From: Mycobacterium gallinarum
GTDB lineage: Bacteria; Actinomycetota; Actinomycetes; Mycobacteriales; Mycobacteriaceae
Length of the DNA stretch: 64,000 bases
Reading direction: 5' to 3'
Assembly: GCF_010726765.1 (NCBI RefSeq)
Contig: NZ_AP022601.1
Span: forward strand, 5,642,001-5,706,000
The position numbers were made by a program, and so were the translations under genes. Below are positions 26,286 through 36,485 of this stretch, in pieces (the stretch's first letter is position 1; every line of letters starts with the position of its first letter). The notes under the pieces were generated by a model. It did not search any database and was not told the DNA's origin. It was given only the letters and a program-made list of their open reading frames with translations.

Positions 26286-27242
26286 ATGAGCAGCACTTCC
26301 TGCAAGTTGTACCGCAAATGGTTGACGGTGGCGATCACCGGAATCGCGACTCTCGCGCTGTTGACGGCATGTGCCGGATCGGGTCCGTCGCGCCAGGAGA
26401 ATGACGCGCCCGCGTCCAAGTTCACCACCGATGGCGCCGCCGCAGGCGCACCGGAGGCCCCACCGCCGCAGGAGCCCATGCCGGTGGACGACGTCCAGCG
26501 CGACGTCGTCAAGACCGCATCGATGACCATCACGGTGGCCAACACCTCCGAGGCCGCGGACAAGGCGGCCGTCATGGTCGAGGACGCCGACGGCCGCGTC
26601 GACAGCCGCAGCGAGGACGCGGGGTCCGACTCGGGATTGGCGCGCACGTCGGTCGTGCTGCGCGTTCCAGTGGACAAGCTCGACGGCGTGGTGCGCGAGC
26701 TCAAGATGCTGGGCACCGTGCAGACCGCCGAAACCAGCTCCGAGGATGTGACGGCGCAGCGGGTCGATCTCGACGCCCGCATCAAGGCGCTGCAGACTTC
26801 GGTGGACCGCCTGCTGGCGATCATGCGCGACGCCCGCGACCCCGAAGCACTCATCGCCGCCGAGGACGCGCTCTCTCAGCGTCAAGCGGACTTGGACAGC
26901 CTGCGCGCACAGCGTGAAGCCCTAGGCGACCGCATCGAATACAGCACCGTCAATGTCACCTTCGTGGCAGAAACAATCGGCGGCCCGGCACCCAAGCAGT
27001 ATCAGGGATTTCTGGGCCAGGTCGAACGAGGTTGGGACGCACTGGTTTCCGTAGCAGCAAACCTCGTGCTGCTGTTCGGTCTCATGCTGCCGTGGCTGCT
27101 CGTGGTGGCCGCCGTCGTTGCTCTCTGCTACGGCGTCATCCGCGCGGCCGGTGCCCGTCAGCCCAAGCCGGTGGCCGCGACCAAGCCCGCCGGTGAGTCA
27201 GACGTGGACGTCGCGAAGCCCGACACCGAACCGGACGCCTGA
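26286..27242 (+). CDS. DUF4349 lipoprotein
   Basis: A 318-residue membrane-anchored lipoprotein. The lipobox LLTAC is near residue 27 after a typical signal peptide. The DUF4349 region starts VVKTASMTITVANTSEAADKAAVMVEDADG and continues through a coiled-coil pair of helices (DLDARIKALQTSVDRLLAIM, AEDALSQRQADLDSLRAQREAL). A transmembrane helix lies near residue 255-285 (LVLLFGLMLPWLLVVAAVVAL), so both ends of the domain are membrane-tethered. ATG 26286 is chosen; ATG 26274 is possible. Function is unknown. A terminator follows. Confidence 0.8.
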   Translation: MSSTSCKLYRKWLTVAITGIATLALLTACAGSGPSRQENDAPASKFTTDGAAAGAPEAPPPQEPMPVDDVQRDVVKTASMTITVANTSEAADKAAVMVEDADGRVDSRSEDAGSDSGLARTSVVLRVPVDKLDGVVRELKMLGTVQTAETSSEDVTAQRVDLDARIKALQTSVDRLLAIMRDARDPEALIAAEDALSQRQADLDSLRAQREALGDRIEYSTVNVTFVAETIGGPAPKQYQGFLGQVERGWDALVSVAANLVLLFGLMLPWLLVVAAVVALCYGVIRAAGARQPKPVAATKPAGESDVDVAKPDTEPDA

Positions 27243-27255
27243 GCAGCCGACGGAA

Positions 27256-27291
27256 AAGGTCCCACCCGGGACGCCGGATGGGACCTTCTCG
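27256..27291. terminator. Bidirectional terminator between the DUF4349 gene and whiB3
   Basis: AAGGTCCCA (27256-27264) pairs perfectly with TGGGACCTT (27279-27287). Read on the minus strand the stem is followed by TTTT, so it best ends the whiB3 transcript; on the plus strand the tail is TTCTC. Confidence 0.75.
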
Positions 27292-27304
27292 ATTGCGTTC
27301 GTGA

Positions 27305-27595
27305 CTATGAGGCGCGGCGGATACCCCGCTTCAGCAACAATTCGCGCTCGGACTCGGACAGGCCGCCCCAGATACCGTAGGGCTCACCCACCGCCAGCGC
27401 GTGCGAGCGACACTGCGTGATCACCGGGCAGCTGCGGCACATCTCCTTGGCGCGCATTTCGCGCTGCGCGCGCGCCCGCCCGCGTTCGCCGTCGGGGTGA
27501 AAGAACATGGACGAGTCGACGCCTCGGCAAAGGCCGGCGATCTGCCAATCCCAGATATCTGCGTTGGGTCCGGGAAGCTGTTGCGGCTGTGGCAT
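27305..27595 (-). CDS. whiB3: Redox-sensing transcription factor WhiB3
   Basis: A 96-residue WhiB-family protein. Four Cys (GLCRG, then CRSCPVITQC) bind a 4Fe-4S cluster that senses oxygen and nitric oxide. GIWGGLSESER is the family turn, and LLKRGIRR gives the basic DNA-binding end. WhiB3 controls lipid anabolism and redox balance in M. tuberculosis (Rv3416). I start at ATG 27595 (MPQPQQLPGPNADIW), as in that protein; the open frame upstream is leader. It faces away from a 439-base regulatory region. Confidence 0.95.
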   Translation of the reverse strand: MPQPQQLPGPNADIWDWQIAGLCRGVDSSMFFHPDGERGRARAQREMRAKEMCRSCPVITQCRSHALAVGEPYGIWGGLSESERELLLKRGIRRAS

Positions 27596-28034
27596 TGGAA
27601 AACCCCTCTCTACACACCCATTTCGCCAACTACACAAGTGCGTGAGTTACGGAACCGATCCGAGCGCAAGTCGCCGATGACTACTCGTGCACACAAACTA
27701 GGGGGGCTCACGAAATTCCGTCAATAGCCTGAACATGTGCTAATTGACATAACGGCAGGTCCAGAATTTACGTCACGTTCATCTTGGGATACTTCGCCGT
27801 CGAGATCGGTGTTTAAGCAAACGTGATGCGGGGGCCGGGGAGGCCTATTTGTCCTGATCGCGTCGATACATGCGATTTCGGCAATTTTTCGCAACCCTGC
27901 GCCGTCTTACATGGAATTAACTTTGGCAGCACCAACTGTTAACCAAAGTGATTTTGACCCCTTTGAAAAACGAGTCCGCCGGTACCGGGTATTGCACTGG
28001 CCCATTGGTACGCGTTGATAGCGTCGCGGCACTG
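27596..28034. other. Long non-coding region between divergent whiB3 and the Rv3415c-like gene
   Basis: I see no gene in these 439 bases. Base composition is lower in GC than its surroundings (for example the AT-rich runs near 27735-27775 and 27895-27965), which fits a promoter/regulator region for both genes. TTGACC at about 27952 facing right could be a -35, but no convincing -10 pairs with it. In M. tuberculosis the whiB3 upstream region is long and bound by regulators. Confidence 0.6.
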
Positions 28035-28823
28035 ATGATCACTTCCACCGCAGACCTGGCGAACGCGGCGTTCGGGGACGATCCGGGACGCTGGCCGCTG
28101 CCCCCCGCGACCACTCCGCAGCAGCTATGGCTGCGGGCGGTGGTGGCCGGCGGTCAGGGCCGATACAGCAGCGCGTTGGCCGACCTCTCCTTGTTGCGAC
28201 GTCAGCAGCCCGGCCCGCTGGTATCGCTGGCCCACAGCACCCGCGCGTCGTTTCTGCGCCAGCTCGGCTGGCACGACCGGGCTCGCACCTGGGACGGCAG
28301 GGCGTCCGCACTTGCGGGTGCCGATCGGGAAGCGGGCGGCGACGCGCTGATCGGGCTGGCCGCCGATGCGCTCGGCACGGGACGGTTTGCGGCGTCGGAG
28401 CGGGCGTTGCTCCGCGCCGCCGACCTTCTCGACGGCCCGGTACCTGCGCGGCTGCATGTGCGGATCGCCTGGGTGTCCGCGGAGTTGGCGATGGCCCGCG
28501 GACAGGGTTCGTCCGCGGTGCATCACGCGGACGCGGCCAGGGCGGCCGCCGCCACGCTCGGTTCGGTACGGCACACCGTCAAAACCGAGGTTGTCATGGC
28601 CGCCGCGCTGTGCTGCGTCGGTGACCTCGACGGCTCGCGGCGGGTGGCCGATGCCGCGCTCGAGGTCACGGAACAACACGGAATGGTCCCGCTGCGCTGG
28701 GCGTTGGCCTCCTTGCTGGCCGGTATCGGTAGCGGGGTGCGCTCAGAGGTAGAGGTGGCGTCGATCCGCGACGGTTCCGCCGACACAGTCAGGTCACGGG
28801 GCGGCGTGTGGGCCGTCCGCTGA
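28035..28823 (+). CDS. TPR-like conserved protein (Rv3415c-like)
   Basis: A 262-residue, Ala- and Leu-rich, all-helical protein with tetratricopeptide-like spacing (for example QLWLRAVVAGGQGRYSSALADLSLL and DALIGLAADALGTGRFAASERALLRAADLL). Such folds mediate protein contacts. It sits between whiB3 and sigD, as Rv3415c does in M. tuberculosis. ATG 28035 is chosen because the codons before it are not conserved-looking and no Shine-Dalgarno site helps. Function is unknown; the constant position beside sigD hints at a shared regulatory circuit. Confidence 0.75.
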   Translation: MITSTADLANAAFGDDPGRWPLPPATTPQQLWLRAVVAGGQGRYSSALADLSLLRRQQPGPLVSLAHSTRASFLRQLGWHDRARTWDGRASALAGADREAGGDALIGLAADALGTGRFAASERALLRAADLLDGPVPARLHVRIAWVSAELAMARGQGSSAVHHADAARAAAATLGSVRHTVKTEVVMAAALCCVGDLDGSRRVADAALEVTEQHGMVPLRWALASLLAGIGSGVRSEVEVASIRDGSADTVRSRGGVWAVR

Positions 28824-28884
28824 GACGGGAGCACTCCATCCTGAAAGTTATTGTTTAGCTGAGCCAAGCCCACCGGTAAGTGTC

Positions 28885-28914
28885 CGCTACGTAACGCTGG
28901 AGAGATCGCCCACG
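28885..28914 (+). promoter_or_regulatory. Possible ECF-type sigD promoter
   Basis: GTAACG at 28891-28896 is typical of an ECF sigma-factor -35 and stands about 19 bases ahead of the sigD ATG. Because the distance is short, any transcript would have almost no leader. GGAGAG at 28899-28904 also serves as a Shine-Dalgarno site. Confidence 0.35.
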
Positions 28915-29493
28915 ATGACAATTTCGGGAGAACGTCTCGATGATGTCGTCGCTGAGGCTGTAGCGGGCAATCGGGACGCACTCCGGAGGGTGCTGGAGAC
29001 CATTCGTCCCATCGTCATCCGGTACGTCCGGGCGAGGGTGGGGTCGACTGAGCGAAGTGGCCTCTCAGCTGATGACGTCGCGCAGGAGGTGTGCTTGGCC
29101 GCCATAACGGCGCTGCCGCGCTACAAGGATCAGGGACGACCGTTCCTGGCCTTTGTGTACGGCATTGCAGCGCACAAGGTCGCTGACGCTCATCGCGCAG
29201 CGGGCAGGAATCGCTCCGACCCGACGGAAGTCGTGCCGGAACGGTTCTCGCTGGACGCCGGCCCCGAGCAGATGGCGCTGGATTCCGAGGCATCGGCCCG
29301 GATGAAGAAGCTGCTGGCGATATTGCCTGAGAAGCAACGCGAAATTCTGATCCTGCGCGTGGTCGTCGGCATGAGCGCCGAAGAAACCGCCGAGGCGGTC
29401 GGAAGTACTGCGGGCGCGGTCCGAGTCGCCCAGCACCGCGCACTGGCACGGCTGAAGGAAGAGATCATCTCGACGGGGCACGACCATGCCTGA
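28915..29493 (+). CDS. sigD: ECF RNA polymerase sigma factor SigD
   Basis: A 192-residue group 4 sigma factor. Region 2 includes RRVLETIRPIVIRYVRARVG, DDVAQEVCLAAITALPRYKDQG and PFLAFVYGIAAHKVADAHRA. Region 4 includes ILPEKQREILILRVVVGMSAEETAEAVGSTAGAVRVAQHRAL. SigD (Rv3414c) controls a small regulon that includes a resuscitation-promoting factor. Its stop overlaps the anti-sigma gene by 8 bases, ensuring balanced synthesis. Confidence 0.94.
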   Translation: MTISGERLDDVVAEAVAGNRDALRRVLETIRPIVIRYVRARVGSTERSGLSADDVAQEVCLAAITALPRYKDQGRPFLAFVYGIAAHKVADAHRAAGRNRSDPTEVVPERFSLDAGPEQMALDSEASARMKKLLAILPEKQREILILRVVVGMSAEETAEAVGSTAGAVRVAQHRALARLKEEIISTGHDHA

Positions 29494-30700
29494 CTTCGGA
29501 CGCTGGACTTCCAACGGGGGCGATCCGTCGCTCAACGAGATCAACCGCACTGACCAGTTGCTCGACGCGCTCGCGTATCAGCAGCCGGCGTATGCAAGCG
29601 ATCGCGGAGACGCTGAGCTGATCAGCCTGCTGTCCGGTTGGCGCGACGACATTCGTGATGCGCCGATGACGGTGCCGGTGACGCCCCGCGACGCGGTGAT
29701 CGCACTCGACACCGCCCAGCGCACACGCAAGCGGTCCCGCCGGACGCTGGCCCTGGTCGGGTCGACCGCCGCGGCGGTGCTGTGTCTCGGTGGCTTCGCC
29801 AGCGTCGTGGCGGGCGCGGGACCGGGCGACTCGCTCTACGGTCTACGCACGATGATCTTCGGCGAGGCGCCGGCTCCGCGGGATGACGCCGTGATGCTTG
29901 CCTCGCAGCAACTCGCCGAGGTGCAGCAGCTCGTCGACCAGGGACAGTGGCAACAGGCTCAGGACAAACTGGAGACACTCACCACCACCGTTGCGACGGT
30001 CAATGACGATGTCGCCAAGCAGGAGTTGGTTTCCGAGTGGCAACAGCTGACGGTGAAGGTCGAGGCGCAGGATCCCGCCGCGGTGCTGCCGCCCGACATG
30101 CCGCCGCCGGTCTTCCCGGACGTGGTTGTCCTGGACACCCCGACGTCGTCGGACAGCACCTCGTCGGAGACCACCCCGCCGTCGGAAACGACGCCGGCAA
30201 CTTCTCCTTCGTCGGAGACGTCGCCGACCAGTCCGACGTCGCCGACCAGTCCGACGTCGCCGACCAGTCCGACGTCGTCCCAGACGCCACCGACCAGTCC
30301 GCCGGTGCAGGTGCCGCCCCCATCGTCGGTGCCTGCAACGGCGGGGCCGACGTCGTTGCCGCCCAGCACGCCGCCGCCATCGGCCGCGCCTGAGGAAGAG
30401 CCGCCTCCGAGTTCGCCGACTGCGACACCTACGACGACGACCACCGTTGCAGTGACCACGAGGACCCAGCAGCCTGCTGCGCCGTCATCGACTGTCTCTG
30501 AGGCCGCCGAGGAGGCGCCGCCCGTCGAAGTGCCGCCAGCGACGGTTGAGGCACCTCCTGTGACGGTTGAGGCGCCGCCCGCAACTGTCGAGGAACCTCC
30601 GGCGACGGTCGAGGAACCGCCGGTACAACGGCGAGCGCCGGTTACGACGACGTTCGTGGTTCCCGAAGTGGAGTCTGGCTCCGGCGGCGACGGCAGCTAA
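29486..30700 (+). CDS. rsdA: Anti-sigma-D factor RsdA, with long Pro/Ser/Thr tail
   Basis: A 404-residue membrane protein. The N-terminal cytoplasmic part (1-80) would bind SigD. One transmembrane helix lies near 84-108 (LALVGSTAAAVLCLGGFASVVAG). The outer part begins with a helical segment (DDAVMLASQQLAEVQQLVDQ) and then a very long low-complexity tail of SPT and PPATVE-type repeats. From memory the M. tuberculosis protein (Rv3413c) is about 299 residues, so this tail is expanded by roughly 100 residues. Release of SigD is expected to involve proteolysis of RsdA. Confidence 0.9.
   Translation: MPDFGRWTSNGGDPSLNEINRTDQLLDALAYQQPAYASDRGDAELISLLSGWRDDIRDAPMTVPVTPRDAVIALDTAQRTRKRSRRTLALVGSTAAAVLCLGGFASVVAGAGPGDSLYGLRTMIFGEAPAPRDDAVMLASQQLAEVQQLVDQGQWQQAQDKLETLTTTVATVNDDVAKQELVSEWQQLTVKVEAQDPAAVLPPDMPPPVFPDVVVLDTPTSSDSTSSETTPPSETTPATSPSSETSPTSPTSPTSPTSPTSPTSSQTPPTSPPVQVPPPSSVPATAGPTSLPPSTPPPSAAPEEEPPPSSPTATPTTTTTVAVTTRTQQPAAPSSTVSEAAEEAPPVEVPPATVEAPPVTVEAPPATVEEPPATVEEPPVQRRAPVTTTFVVPEVESGSGGDGS
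30221..30274 (+). repeat. Three perfect 18-bp tandem repeats inside rsdA
   Basis: Three head-to-tail copies of an 18-base unit that begins TCGCCGACC and ends AGTCCGACG encode SPTSPT repeats. The unit keeps the frame, so copy number can vary without breaking the protein. The flanking codons drift from the same theme. Confidence 0.85.
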
Positions 30701-32803
<2,103 letters not shown>

Positions 32804-32830
32804 CAGCGTGCTCGAAGGGGAGATGACGCA

Positions 32831-33976
32831 GTGCGTGACACAGTTGAAATCGGCATGGGCCGAACCGCCCGCCGCACCTACGAACTCGACGAGATCAACA
32901 TCGTCCCGTCCCGCAGAACCAGGTCCTCCCAAGATGTTTCGACGGCCTGGCAACTGGACGCCTACCGGTTCGAGATCCCGGTCGTGGCACACCCGACCGA
33001 CGCGCTGGTGTCGCCGGAGTTCGCCATCGAGATGGGCCGTCTCGGCGGCCTCGGTGTGCTCAACGGCGAAGGCCTGATCGGCAGGCACGCCGACGTCGGG
33101 GAGAAGATCGCTCAGGTCGTCGCTGCGGCCGAGAAAGAGCCGGAACCGGCGGCGGCGATCCGGCTGTTGCAGCAACTGCACTCTGCGCCGCTGGATCCTG
33201 ATCTGCTGGGTGCCGCGGTGGCGCGGATCCGCGATGCCGGTGTGACCACGGCCGTCCGAGTGAGTCCCCAAAATGCGCAGGCGCTGACGCCGGGGCTGGT
33301 GGCCGCAGGCGTCGACTTACTGGTCATCCAGGGCACGATCATCTCCGCGGAGTGGGTCGCTCAAGATCACGGGGTCGGCGAACCGCTGAACCTCAAGACC
33401 TTCATTTCCGAGCTCGACATACCGGTGGTGGCGGGTGGTGTCCTCGACCACCGCACTGCATTGCACCTCATGCGCACCGGCGCTGCGGGCGTCATCGTCG
33501 GCTACGGATCGACCCGCGGCGTCACCACCAGCGACGAGGTGCTCGGCATCAGCGTGCCGATGGCGACCGCGATCGCCGACGCCGCGGCCGCGCGCCGCGA
33601 ATACCTCGACGAGACGGGCGGGCGCTACGTGCACGTGCTCGCCGACGGTGACATCCACACGTCCGGCGACCTAGCCAAGGCCATCGCGTGCGGCGCCGAC
33701 GCCGTAGTGCTCGGCACCCCGTTGGCCACTGCCGCCGAGGCCCTGGGAGATGGCTGGTTCTGGCCCGCCGCGGCTGCGCACCCGTCGTTGCCGCGCGGCG
33801 CTCTGCTGCAGGTCGCGCTGGGCGAGCGGCCTTCGCTGGGGCAGGTGCTGACCGGGCCGTCCGATGATCCCTTCGGATCGCTGAATCTGGTCGGTGGCCT
33901 GCGGCGATCGATGGCCAAGGCTGGTTATTGCGACCTCAAGGAGTTCCAGAAGGTCGGCCTGACCGTCGGTAACTGA
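32831..33976 (+). CDS. guaB3: IMP dehydrogenase-family protein GuaB3
   Basis: A 381-residue TIM-barrel paralogue without CBS domains. Where true IMP dehydrogenases have the GPGS-C-TTR loop, this protein has LVIQGTIISAEWVAQ with no Cys, as is usual for GuaB3. NAD/nucleotide-binding glycines remain (AAGVIVGYGSTRGVTT, DGDIHTSGDLAKAIACGADAVVLG). The reaction in mycobacteria is uncertain; IMP dehydrogenase activity is unlikely without the Cys, and a GMP reductase-type role is possible. GTG 32831 has GGGGAG upstream. It is co-transcribed with guaB2, matching Rv3410c. Confidence 0.93.
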   Translation: MRDTVEIGMGRTARRTYELDEINIVPSRRTRSSQDVSTAWQLDAYRFEIPVVAHPTDALVSPEFAIEMGRLGGLGVLNGEGLIGRHADVGEKIAQVVAAAEKEPEPAAAIRLLQQLHSAPLDPDLLGAAVARIRDAGVTTAVRVSPQNAQALTPGLVAAGVDLLVIQGTIISAEWVAQDHGVGEPLNLKTFISELDIPVVAGGVLDHRTALHLMRTGAAGVIVGYGSTRGVTTSDEVLGISVPMATAIADAAAARREYLDETGGRYVHVLADGDIHTSGDLAKAIACGADAVVLGTPLATAAEALGDGWFWPAAAAHPSLPRGALLQVALGERPSLGQVLTGPSDDPFGSLNLVGGLRRSMAKAGYCDLKEFQKVGLTVGN

Positions 33977-34037
33977 GATCTCGATAGTTAGGGTGACCTA
34001 GCTGGTAGTTACCGGCCGGTAGTTAGATACTGGGCCG

Positions 34038-35783
34038 ATGAAGCCTGACTACGACGTCCTCATCATCGGTTCCGGTTTCGGTGGCAGTGTCACCGCTCTA
34101 CGGCTCACCGAGAAGGGCTACCGCGTCGGCGTTCTCGAGGCCGGTCGCCGGTTCGCCGACGACGAGTTCGCGAAGACGTCCTGGAATCTGCGCAAGTTCT
34201 TATGGGCGCCGAAACTCGGCATGTACGGCATCCAACGAATCCATCTGTTGCGCAACGTGATGATCCTGGCCGGCGCGGGTGTCGGCGGAGGCTCGCTCAA
34301 CTACGCCAACACCCTGTACGTCCCGCCGGACGCGTTCTTCAACGACCCGCAGTGGAAGCAGATCACCGATTGGCGTGGCGAGCTGACCCCGCATTACGAC
34401 CAGGCGCAGCGAATGCTCGGCGTGGTCCAGAATCCGACGTTCACAGACGCCGACCGCATCATGAAAGAGGTCGCCGCCGATATGGGTGTCGAGGACACGT
34501 TCGTCGCGACGCCCGTCGGGGTGTTCTTCGGCCCCGACGGCACGAAGGCTCCGGGTAAGACGGTGCCGGATCCGTACTTCGGCGGTGCCGGTCCGGCGCG
34601 CACCGGCTGCATCGAATGCGGATCCTGCATGACGGGTTGCCGCTACGGCGCCAAGAACACCTTGCTGAAGAACTATCTCGGCCTCGCCGAAAAGGCTGGG
34701 GCAGAGATCATTCCGATGACGACGGTATCGAGTTTCTCGCAGCGGTCCGACGGAGTGTGGGAGGTGCGCGCGAAACGGACGGGTCTGTTGCCACTCAAGC
34801 GGCGCAAGTACACCGCCACCCATGTGGTGCTCGCGGCGGGGACGTTCGGCACGCAGAAGCTGTTGTTCGACATGCGCGACAAGGGCAAGCTGCCGAAGCT
34901 GTCGGAGAAGCTCGGTGTGCTCACGCGAACCAATTCGGAATCGATCGTCGGTGCAGGTCGTTTCGAGGTTTCACCCGATCTCGATCTCACCCACGGGGTG
35001 GCCATCACGTCGTCGATTCACCCGACTTCCGATACGCACATCGAACCGGTGCGCTACGGCAAGGGCAGCAATGCCATGGGGCTGTTGCAGACCCTGATGA
35101 CCGACGGCGCGGGGCCGCAGGGTTCTGACGTGCCACGGTGGAAGCAGTTCTTCGTGCAGGCGGGGTCGAACCCCCGCAAGCTGCTGCGGTTGCTGAACCC
35201 GCGTAAGTGGAGCGAGCGGACGATGATCGCGCTCGTCATGCAGCACCTGGACAACTCCATCACGACATTCACCCGGCGCACGAAGTTCGGCTTCCGGCGG
35301 CTGGACAGCACGCAAGGTCACGGCGAACCCAATCCGACATGGATCCCGGTGGGCAACGAGGTCACGCGCCGGATAGCCGAAAAGATCGACGGCGTCGCGG
35401 GCGGCACCTGGGGTGAACTGTTCAACATCCCGCTGACCGCCCACTACCTCGGCGGCGCTGCGATCGGCGACACCGCCGACCACGGAGTCATCGATCCGTA
35501 TCAGCGGGTGTACGGGTATCCGACGCTCTCGGTGCACGACGGTGCGGCGATCTCGGCGAACCTCGGTGTCAATCCATCGCTTTCGATCACGGCGCAGGCC
35601 GAGCGCGCGGCATCGCTGTGGCCGAACAAGGGTGAGATCGATCAGCGTCCAAAGCAGGGGGAACCCTACAAGCGCCTCGATCCGATTCCGCCGGCACATC
35701 CTGTCGTTCCCGCCGATGCGCCCGCGGCGCTGCGCCATCTGCCGATCGAACCGGTCAGCTCGGCAGGAAAAAACGCCAGCTGA
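34038..35783 (+). CDS. choD: Cholesterol oxidase-family GMC oxidoreductase ChoD
   Basis: A 581-residue flavoenzyme. The FAD-binding Rossmann motif is [29 protein letters not shown] at the N-terminus. [16 protein letters not shown] is a second flavin-contact block. A Cys cluster ([20 protein letters not shown]) and the C-terminal [25 protein letters not shown] with its His are family features. ChoD (Rv3409c) is linked to sterol handling, although its role in cholesterol catabolism is debated. It lies 61 bases after guaB3 and 37 before a PhoU-like gene. Confidence 0.92.
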   Translation: MKPDYDVLIIGSGFGGSVTALRLTEKGYRVGVLEAGRRFADDEFAKTSWNLRKFLWAPKLGMYGIQRIHLLRNVMILAGAGVGGGSLNYANTLYVPPDAFFNDPQWKQITDWRGELTPHYDQAQRMLGVVQNPTFTDADRIMKEVAADMGVEDTFVATPVGVFFGPDGTKAPGKTVPDPYFGGAGPARTGCIECGSCMTGCRYGAKNTLLKNYLGLAEKAGAEIIPMTTVSSFSQRSDGVWEVRAKRTGLLPLKRRKYTATHVVLAAGTFGTQKLLFDMRDKGKLPKLSEKLGVLTRTNSESIVGAGRFEVSPDLDLTHGVAITSSIHPTSDTHIEPVRYGKGSNAMGLLQTLMTDGAGPQGSDVPRWKQFFVQAGSNPRKLLRLLNPRKWSERTMIALVMQHLDNSITTFTRRTKFGFRRLDSTQGHGEPNPTWIPVGNEVTRRIAEKIDGVAGGTWGELFNIPLTAHYLGGAAIGDTADHGVIDPYQRVYGYPTLSVHDGAAISANLGVNPSLSITAQAERAASLWPNKGEIDQRPKQGEPYKRLDPIPPAHPVVPADAPAALRHLPIEPVSSAGKNAS

Positions 35784-35820
35784 CAGGTTTTACCTGAGCG
35801 GTCTCGGGTACCTAGTGCCG

Positions 35821-36480
35821 ATGCGAACCGCCTATCGCGAACAGTTGTCGGGCTTGGGCGCGCGGCTGGCCGACATGTGCGGCCTGGCAGCCAAGGCGAT
35901 GGACGATGCGACGCGGGCCCTGCTGGAAGCGGACCTGTCGCTGGCCGAAGAGGTCATCGCCGAGCAGGAACGCATTGCGGTCATGGGCCGGCAGGCCGAG
36001 GATACGGCGCTCAAACTGCTCGCGCTGCAGCAGCCGGTGGCCGGCGATTTGCGGACGGTGGTCTGCGCCATCCACATCGGCGCCGATATCGAGAGAATGG
36101 GTGCGCTTGCGGTGCATGTGGCCAGCATCTCGCGGTTGCGCCACCCGGAGTGCGCGCTGCCCGACGAGGTGCGGGCCAGCTTTGCGGAGATGGGCAAACG
36201 AGCAGTCCTGATGGCGGGGATTGCGCGTGAGGTGCTGCTGTCCAGTGATTCGGAAAAGGCTTCGCAGATGCACGACCTGGACGATGCGGTGGATGCGGAG
36301 CACCGTCACCTGTTCACGCTGCTGATCGACAACAAGTGGCAGGACGGGGTCTGCTCCGCAGTCGATGTCGCGTTGCTGGGCCGCTATTACGAGCGTTTCG
36401 CCGACCACGCCGTCGAGATCGGCAGGCGCGTCGTGTTCGAGGCAACCGGCGGTCTGCCGGATGCCAAGAAACTGGCCTGA
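35821..36480 (+). CDS. PhoU-like phosphate signalling protein
   Basis: A 219-residue all-helical PhoU with two three-helix bundles. Metal-binding E/DxxxD motifs appear as [16 protein letters not shown] (about 81-96) and [18 protein letters not shown] near the end. PhoU proteins damp the SenX3-RegX3 phosphate response and influence persistence in mycobacteria. There is no pst or regX3 gene nearby, so this is a separate paralogue of PhoY1/PhoY2, possibly with another input. ATG 35821 is supported by family length. Confidence 0.85.
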   Translation: MRTAYREQLSGLGARLADMCGLAAKAMDDATRALLEADLSLAEEVIAEQERIAVMGRQAEDTALKLLALQQPVAGDLRTVVCAIHIGADIERMGALAVHVASISRLRHPECALPDEVRASFAEMGKRAVLMAGIAREVLLSSDSEKASQMHDLDDAVDAEHRHLFTLLIDNKWQDGVCSAVDVALLGRYYERFADHAVEIGRRVVFEATGGLPDAKKLA

Positions 36481-36485
36481 ACCCC

